Below are positions 59,203-64,000 of a DNA stretch of 64,000 bases, piece by piece. Both the position numbers and the translations under genes were made by a program. Source of the DNA: an uncultured Lachnospiraceae bacterium. Its GTDB lineage: Bacteria > Bacillota > Clostridia > Lachnospirales > Lachnospiraceae. The stretch covers positions 1 through 64,000 of the forward strand of contig CALWLT010000034.1 in the NCBI GenBank assembly GCA_944381615.1. The letters run 5' to 3'. The notes under the pieces are model-generated. The model was given only the letters and a program-made list of their open reading frames with translations. It made no database searches and had not been told where the DNA came from. Each line of letters opens with the position of its first letter. The stretch's first letter is position 1.

Positions 59203-60138
59203 ATGGATAAGATCGCGGTGCTGATTCCATGTTATAATGAGAGCCAGACCATTGCCAAAGTCGTAAAGGATTACCGGGAGGCGCTGCCGGAAGCGGTAAT
59301 CTATGTCTACGACAATAATTCGACCGATCACACCGACGAGATCGCCCGCGGGGCGGGGGCGGTCGTGCGCTATGAGTACAAGCAGGGCAAGGGAAACGTC
59401 ATGCGCACGATGTTTCGCGAGATTGACGCGGAGTGCTATCTGATGATCGACGGGGACGATACGTACCCGGCGGAGAACGCCCGGACCATGACGGATCTGA
59501 TCCTGGAGAGAAAGGCGGATATGGTCATCGGCGATCGGCTGTCCTCCACGTATTTTACGGAAAACAAGCGCCCGTTTCACAACATGGGGAACCGTCTGGT
59601 GCGGGGGCTGATCAATACGATTTTCAAGAGCGAGATCAAGGATATCATGACGGGATACCGGGCCTTCAGCTACGAGTTCGTCAAGAGCTTCCCCATCCTG
59701 TCCAAGGGCTTTGAGATCGAGACGGAGATGAGTATTCATGCGCTGGACAAAAATTTCCGCCTGGTGGAGGTTCCGGTCACATACCGCGACCGGCCGGCGG
59801 GCAGCGTTTCCAAGCTGAATACCTATCGGGATGGAATGCGCGTGCTGCGCACGATTGCCAGGCTGTTCCGCGACTACCGGCCGTTCTCCTTCTTCGGCTG
59901 GCTGGGCTTTTTCTGTTTCCTGATCGCGAGCGCCTTCTTCGGCCCGGTGCTGGCGGATTATCTGGCGACGGGGCTGGTGCCCAAATTCCCGACGCTGATT
60001 GTCTGCTCGGGCCTTTACGTGGTGGCGATCCTTCTCTGGATCAGCGGCCTGATCCTGGACGTCATTACAAAGAAGCACCGCCAGCTGTTTGAGCTTTACC
60101 TGAATCAGCTGAGCATTCTCAAAAGGAGGAAGGAATGA
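59203..60138 (+). CDS. Polyprenyl-phosphate glycosyltransferase (GT2, DPM1/GtrB-like)
   Basis: 311 residues. The GT-A domain has V-L-I-P-C-Y-N-E-S-Q-T-I, Y-D-N-N-S-T-D, M-I-D-G-D-D-T-Y (metal-binding), and I-M-T-G-Y-R-A-F. Two C-terminal membrane helices (~232-252 and 265-287) anchor it. Such enzymes charge undecaprenyl phosphate with a sugar, providing donors to the GT-C proteins encoded on either side. AGGAGGAG precedes the ATG, and its stop overlaps the next gene by four bases. Confidence 0.92.
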   Translation: MDKIAVLIPCYNESQTIAKVVKDYREALPEAVIYVYDNNSTDHTDEIARGAGAVVRYEYKQGKGNVMRTMFREIDAECYLMIDGDDTYPAENARTMTDLILERKADMVIGDRLSSTYFTENKRPFHNMGNRLVRGLINTIFKSEIKDIMTGYRAFSYEFVKSFPILSKGFEIETEMSIHALDKNFRLVEVPVTYRDRPAGSVSKLNTYRDGMRVLRTIARLFRDYRPFSFFGWLGFFCFLIASAFFGPVLADYLATGLVPKFPTLIVCSGLYVVAILLWISGLILDVITKKHRQLFELYLNQLSILKRRKE

Positions 60139-61547
60139 GACAAAAAGCGGCGCGCGCGGCGGTGGTCTGCCTGGGGGTCCTGTTTTCCCTCTGGTATGTA
60201 TTCCAGGCGTCCGATAACGTGGCGTATTCGGATTATATCCGGCTGATCAATTCCTATCTGCCGGATGTGGATAACCCGGCCAAATTTTTTGTCCCGGATA
60301 TCCTGACGCGGGTGCCCGTCACGTACCTGGGCCGCCTGATCAATGTGAAATGCTTTGGCTACAATACCTTTTTTGACCTGATCCTGGGCGTCTTAAGCCT
60401 GGGCGCGGGAGCGGCGGCGCTCTGCGCGTGGCGGGCGAAAGACTGGCGCCCCGGCTTCGGGTGGTTTGTCCTGATCCAGTTTGTGTATTTCAGCCTTAAC
60501 AAGTGGGAGATGATATTAAACGGCACGGGCTGGGTCTGCATCCTGTCCGTCTCCGGCTTTCTTGCGACCTATGTGACGCTGGATCGGGCGTATCAGACGG
60601 GCTGCCAGAGCCGCGCGCAGCGCGGGATCCTGCTCATGCTGCCCCCGGCGCTGACGCTTCTGGTGGCCGGGCCCTACTGCGGGGCCTATTCGGCCGTCAT
60701 GCTGGCGGCGCTCGCCATCCTTATCCTTCTGGCGGCGCAGCGCCGCGACCGGCTCTGCGTGCGCGCGTGGGCGGGCTGCGCCCTGGCGGTGGGGATTTCG
60801 CTGGGACTCTATTTGTGGAGCAATTCCTACGCCGTCTACGTCCACCGGGGCGCGGTGGAGAACGGAAATCTCTTGGCCGAGCTGTTCCGCGATCCGGCGT
60901 TCTTTGTCCGCTTTCTCCTGAAGGCCTTTGCCTCGGCGGCGGTGGGCCTTTCGCAGCTGCAGCAGCTGGAGCAGGCGGCCGGACCGGCCGGCCGGGCCGC
61001 GGTATATCTGCTGGGGGCGGCCGTGATTGCGATGTATCTGTGGGCGCTTTATCTGAATGTGCGCTGCCGTCTGTATCAGAAGAGCATCCTGCCGCTTCTG
61101 CTGATCGTCAACGGAGGCTTTAACCATCTGCTGATCCTGCTGTCGCGCTGGATTTTTTTAAGCGACGAGTACGGGATGTCCTCCCGCTATGAGATTCAGT
61201 ATCAGCTGGGGATTCTCGGGATCCTCATGACCTTCGCCCTGATATGGGCGGGAAAGAAGGAGAATGCGCAGGAAAAGGAGGCCCGGCAGCCCGGCGCTTG
61301 CGCGCGCTGGCTCGCGCTTTTCTGTTCGCTTTGCATCCTGGCGGGCAACCTCTGGACGACGGGCGCGGAGATTCAGACGGCGCCGTTTCGCAAGGCGTAT
61401 CTGGCGATTTCCCGGGATCTGGGGCTGAACTACCGGACGGCTTCGGACGAGGATCTGGAGCTGTATCTGCACAGCGGCGCGGACGAGATTCGGAGCGCCA
61501 TGGAGATTCTGGAAGAAAATAGGCTGAACATATTCAGAGAAAAATAA
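60135..61547 (+). CDS. Uncharacterised polytopic membrane protein
   Basis: 470 residues with about 10-11 hydrophobic segments and no family that I recognise with confidence. An early loop contains S-D-Y-I-R-L-I-N-S-Y-L-P-D after the first helix, and a C-terminal soluble stretch of ~60 residues ends at E-N-R-L-N-I-F-R-E-K. The overall layout resembles GT-C or oligosaccharide polymerase (Wzy-like) proteins. ATGA coupling to the DPM-like gene suggests that it uses the lipid-linked sugar that enzyme makes. Confidence 0.7.
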   Translation: MRQKAARAAVVCLGVLFSLWYVFQASDNVAYSDYIRLINSYLPDVDNPAKFFVPDILTRVPVTYLGRLINVKCFGYNTFFDLILGVLSLGAGAAALCAWRAKDWRPGFGWFVLIQFVYFSLNKWEMILNGTGWVCILSVSGFLATYVTLDRAYQTGCQSRAQRGILLMLPPALTLLVAGPYCGAYSAVMLAALAILILLAAQRRDRLCVRAWAGCALAVGISLGLYLWSNSYAVYVHRGAVENGNLLAELFRDPAFFVRFLLKAFASAAVGLSQLQQLEQAAGPAGRAAVYLLGAAVIAMYLWALYLNVRCRLYQKSILPLLLIVNGGFNHLLILLSRWIFLSDEYGMSSRYEIQYQLGILGILMTFALIWAGKKENAQEKEARQPGACARWLALFCSLCILAGNLWTTGAEIQTAPFRKAYLAISRDLGLNYRTASDEDLELYLHSGADEIRSAMEILEENRLNIFREK

Positions 61548-61562
61548 AAGGAGGCGGTACGG

Positions 61563-62354
61563 ATGAAGACCGTGATACTGGCCGGCGGGTTCGGGACCCG
61601 CATCAGCGAGGAGAGCCATTTAAAACCCAAGCCGATGGTGGAGATCGGGGAGCAGCCCATCCTCTGGCACATCATGAAGCATTATTCCCGCTACGGGTTC
61701 AATGATTTTGTGATCTGCCTGGGCTACAAGCAGTATGTGGTCAAGGAATACTTTGCCGATTATTTCCTGCACACCTCCGACGTAACCTTTGACCTGGCGA
61801 ACAATACCATGGAAGTGCACAACAATTACGCGGAGCCGTGGCGCGTGACGCTGGTGGACACGGGGCTGCACACGATGACGGGCGGCCGCATCCGCCGGGT
61901 GCGCCCTTACCTGGGAGAAGAACCGTTCATGCTGACCTACGGGGACGGGGTTTCGGACGTGGATCTCGCGGCGCTGCTCGCTTTCCACCGGCAGCACGGA
62001 AAGATTGCCACCATCACAGGCGTCAACGTCGGACAGCGCTTCGGCGTCATGGATGTGGACAGCGACGGGCGCATCCGGGAATTCCGCGAGAAAAACGACG
62101 ACGACGGCAAGATCGTGAACGGCGGGTTCATGGTAATGGAGCCGGGCGTGTTCGATTATATCGAGGGGGACGGGACCGTGTTTGAGCGGGGACCACTGGA
62201 GCAGCTGGCGAAGGACGGCCAGCTGATGGTGTACCGCCACGACGGTTTCTGGAAATGTATGGATACCCAGCGGGACCGGATGCAGCTGGAGGCGATGTGG
62301 CAGCAGGGCAACGCGCCCTGGAAGACGTGGGATCAGGAGGAAAAAAATGGCTGA
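61563..62354 (+). CDS. rfbF: Glucose-1-phosphate cytidylyltransferase
   Basis: Makes CDP-glucose from CTP and glucose 1-phosphate. 263 residues, the family length. I-L-A-G-G-F-G-T-R-I-S-E-E, L-K-P-K-P-M-V-E-I-G, W-H-I-M-K-H-Y-S and L-T-Y-G-D-G-V-S-D (metal-binding Asp) are diagnostic. It overlaps rfbG by eight bases, and rfbH follows: the standard order of the CDP-3,6-dideoxyhexose pathway. Confidence 0.96.
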   Translation: MKTVILAGGFGTRISEESHLKPKPMVEIGEQPILWHIMKHYSRYGFNDFVICLGYKQYVVKEYFADYFLHTSDVTFDLANNTMEVHNNYAEPWRVTLVDTGLHTMTGGRIRRVRPYLGEEPFMLTYGDGVSDVDLAALLAFHRQHGKIATITGVNVGQRFGVMDVDSDGRIREFREKNDDDGKIVNGGFMVMEPGVFDYIEGDGTVFERGPLEQLAKDGQLMVYRHDGFWKCMDTQRDRMQLEAMWQQGNAPWKTWDQEEKNG

Positions 62355-63453
62355 GGAGAAGCGCAGTTTTTACCGGGGGCGCCGCGTCCTGATCACGGGG
62401 CACACCGGGTTTAAGGGTTCGTGGCTTTCGCGGATCCTGATTCTGGCCGGCGCGCAGGTAACGGGGTATTCCCTGGACCCGCCGACGGATCCGGCCCTGT
62501 TTTCCCTGCTTGATCTGGGGCGGGAGATGACGGATGTGCGCGGCGACGTGCGCGACCTAGAGCGGCTGCGGCGCGTGTTTGCCGAGACGGAGCCGGAGGT
62601 CGTGTTTCATCTGGCGGCCCAGCCCATCGTGCGCGAATCGTACCGCGATCCGGTGGGAACGTATGCGGTCAACGTGATGGGGACGGTCCATGTGCTGGAA
62701 TGCGTAAGGCACACGCCCTCCGTCCGCTCGCTCGTCAACGTGACGACGGACAAGGTCTACGAAACCCGGGAATGGGAATACGGGTACCGGGAGACGGACC
62801 GGCTGGACGGCTACGATCCTTATTCCAACAGCAAGTCCTGCTCTGAGCTGGTAACGCACAGCTACCGGCAGTCCTTTTTCGGGGAGGACGGCTGCGCCGT
62901 CTCCACCTGCCGGGCCGGCAATGTCATCGGCGGCGGGGATTTTGCCGTCGATCGGATCCTTCCGGACTGCATCCGCGCGGCGTCGGCCGGCCGGCCGGTA
63001 AAGCTTAGGAATCCCGGCTCGGTGCGCCCGTATCAGCATGTGCTGGAGCCGCTCTCCCTGTATCTGAAGGTGGCGGCGGCGCAGTACGGGGATCGGCGTT
63101 TCTGCGGAAATTATAATGTGGGGCCGGACGACTGCGACTGCGTCACGACGGGAGAGCTGGCAGAGCTCTTCTGCAGGGCCTGGGGCGGCGGCGCGTCCTG
63201 GGTAGGCAAAAGCGACGGCGGCCCGCATGAGGCGAATTTCCTGCGCCTGGACTGCTCGCGGGTCAAATCCGTGTTTGGCTGGCGGCCGCGCCGTCATGTG
63301 AAGGAAGCGGTGGAAATGACCGCAGAGTGGTTTCGGGCGCTGCCGGACGGGTTCCTTTCCGGGAGCGGCGATCCGGCCGCGCTGCGGGAGGCGGCCTGCG
63401 CGGCGGCGCGGGCGGTCACGGATCGCCAGATCCGGGAGTTTTTTGCAGAATAG
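62347..63453 (+). CDS. rfbG: CDP-glucose 4,6-dehydratase
   Basis: Short-chain dehydrogenase-type enzyme giving CDP-4-keto-6-deoxyglucose. 368 residues. [12 protein letters not shown] is the NAD motif specific to this subgroup. Y-D-P-Y-S-N-S-K-S contains the catalytic Tyr and Lys, and T-T-D-K-V-Y supplies the Thr-Asp pair. Q-P-I-V-R-E-S-Y and [11 protein letters not shown] agree. AGGAGG lies seven bases before the ATG within the end of rfbF. Confidence 0.96.
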   Translation: MAEEKRSFYRGRRVLITGHTGFKGSWLSRILILAGAQVTGYSLDPPTDPALFSLLDLGREMTDVRGDVRDLERLRRVFAETEPEVVFHLAAQPIVRESYRDPVGTYAVNVMGTVHVLECVRHTPSVRSLVNVTTDKVYETREWEYGYRETDRLDGYDPYSNSKSCSELVTHSYRQSFFGEDGCAVSTCRAGNVIGGGDFAVDRILPDCIRAASAGRPVKLRNPGSVRPYQHVLEPLSLYLKVAAAQYGDRRFCGNYNVGPDDCDCVTTGELAELFCRAWGGGASWVGKSDGGPHEANFLRLDCSRVKSVFGWRPRRHVKEAVEMTAEWFRALPDGFLSGSGDPAALREAACAAARAVTDRQIREFFAE

Positions 63454-63512
63454 AGAAGAGATTCATCCGCCGGCCAGCCAGGCAGGGCCCGGCGAAAGCG
63501 AAGGAGAGAACG

Positions 63513-64000
63513 ATGTCTGAGAAATATATGCAGCCGGAGCAGGAGAAGGCGCGCCGGCAGATTCTGGAGCTGGTAAAGGAATACTGCGATACGTATCACG
63601 GTTCGAGGGAACCGTTTCAGCCGGGACAGCGGATCCCGTACGCGTCCCGCGTCTATGACAGCCGGGAGATGGTAAATCTGGTGGACAGCGCGCTGGAGTT
63701 CTGGCTGACCTCCGGGCGCTATACAGAAGAATTTGAGGAAAAATTTGCGCAGTACCTGGGCGTTTCGTATTGTTCGCTGGTGAATTCCGGTTCCTCGGCC
63801 AACCTTCTGGCGTTTATGGCCCTGACGTCGCCGCTTCTGGGAGACCGGCGGATCCGGCGGGGCGACGAGGTCATCACGGTGGCGGCCGGATTTCCCACGA
63901 CGGTTACGCCCGTGATTCAGTACGGGGCGGTGCCGGTGTTCGTGGACGTGACGATCCCGCAGTACAACATCGATGTTTCCGCTCTGGAGGCGGCGCGTTC
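63513..64000 (+). CDS. rfbH: CDP-4-keto-6-deoxyglucose 3-dehydrase, 5' part
   Basis: Open at the window end; 162 codons are visible. The product begins M-S-E-K-Y-M and shows [40 protein letters not shown] and [10 protein letters not shown]. This is the N-terminal half of RfbH/E1, the PMP/PLP and [2Fe-2S] enzyme that removes the C3 hydroxyl. The Lys-to-His change of the PLP site cannot be checked because it lies outside. AAGGAG precedes the ATG. Follows rfbG by 59 bases. Confidence 0.93.
   Translation, partial: MSEKYMQPEQEKARRQILELVKEYCDTYHGSREPFQPGQRIPYASRVYDSREMVNLVDSALEFWLTSGRYTEEFEEKFAQYLGVSYCSLVNSGSSANLLAFMALTSPLLGDRRIRRGDEVITVAAGFPTTVTPVIQYGAVPVFVDVTIPQYNIDVSALEAAR

Noticed and set aside
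1..64000. tRNA, rRNA, insertion sequence or prophage genes
   Set aside because: I looked for transposase/integrase motifs and for tRNA-like cloverleaf ends and saw none that could be supported; apparent mobility is limited to the tandem duplications.

Overview
This is a 64 kb, GC-rich (visibly well above 50%) bacterial chromosomal window. T-box leader logic, strong AGGAGG-type ribosome binding sites, a glycyl radical enzyme, RpiR/MurR, GntR and XRE-cupin regulators, a split ThrE exporter, LicD/LicC-type genes and clostridial-looking proteins point to an anaerobic Firmicute. My best guess is a GC-rich Clostridia such as a Lachnospiraceae-like gut anaerobe. This is inference; no rRNA or other species marker is present.

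Layout. (1) 1-2447: the end of an AbiEi-type antitoxin whose toxin partner is reduced to a 14-codon stub, then DNA-3-methyladenine glycosylase I and a membrane GGDEF protein. (2) 2730-16230: a catabolic island. It holds an AraC regulator, a glycyl radical enzyme with no activating enzyme nearby, a YbaK-type aminoacyl-tRNA editing protein, a Gfo/Idh/MocA oxidoreductase, an unrecognised Cys/Trp-rich protein, a complete TRAP transporter (Q, M and P), a class I aldolase-like protein, a ProC-family reductase with an altered signature, and two near-duplicate GntR regulators flanking proC. (3) 16361-19973: a T-box leader followed by a MATE transporter and leuA. (4) 20004-24817: a repeat-bearing lipoprotein, an amidohydrolase, a 20-bp x 8 tandem array, an XRE-cupin regulator and the two halves of a ThrE-type exporter. 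(5) 24848-47104: a large cell-surface glycan locus with glf, licD, a flippase, an aminotransferase, a licC-like gene, several glycosyltransferases, rfbC, an ABC-2 permease, an MBOAT/AlgJ-like acylation pair and a Wzt-type ATPase with a C-terminal domain. It ends in a 1334-residue methyltransferase/GT2/GT4 fusion and is interrupted by housekeeping-like genes (PPC protein, DUF2971 protein, mgsA). (6) 47192-50953: a second MATE transporter, an RpiR regulator and an M42 peptidase. (7) 51045-64000: all four genes for GDP-D-glycero-alpha-D-manno-heptose (hddC, hddA, gmhB, gmhA), large membrane glycosyltransferase-like proteins, and rfbF, rfbG and rfbH (cut by the window end) for CDP-dideoxyhexose precursors.

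How the parts may work together. The catabolic island looks like import (TRAP) followed by radical chemistry, NAD(P)-linked oxidation/reduction and aldol cleavage of one substrate. proC plus the tRNA-editing protein favour a (hydroxy)proline-like compound, but the substrate is not proven. The glycan genes supply galactofuranose, deoxyhexose, heptose and 3,6-dideoxyhexose donors, charged-group decoration and O-acylation. Export is probably by the Wzm/Wzt-like transporter, with the methyltransferase/GT fusion as a candidate chain terminator.

A striking window-wide feature is a series of short tandem duplications (periods 15-37 bp), mostly at gene junctions, start codons or stop codons. Many long antisense reading frames are shadows caused by GC-rich codon use and were left out.
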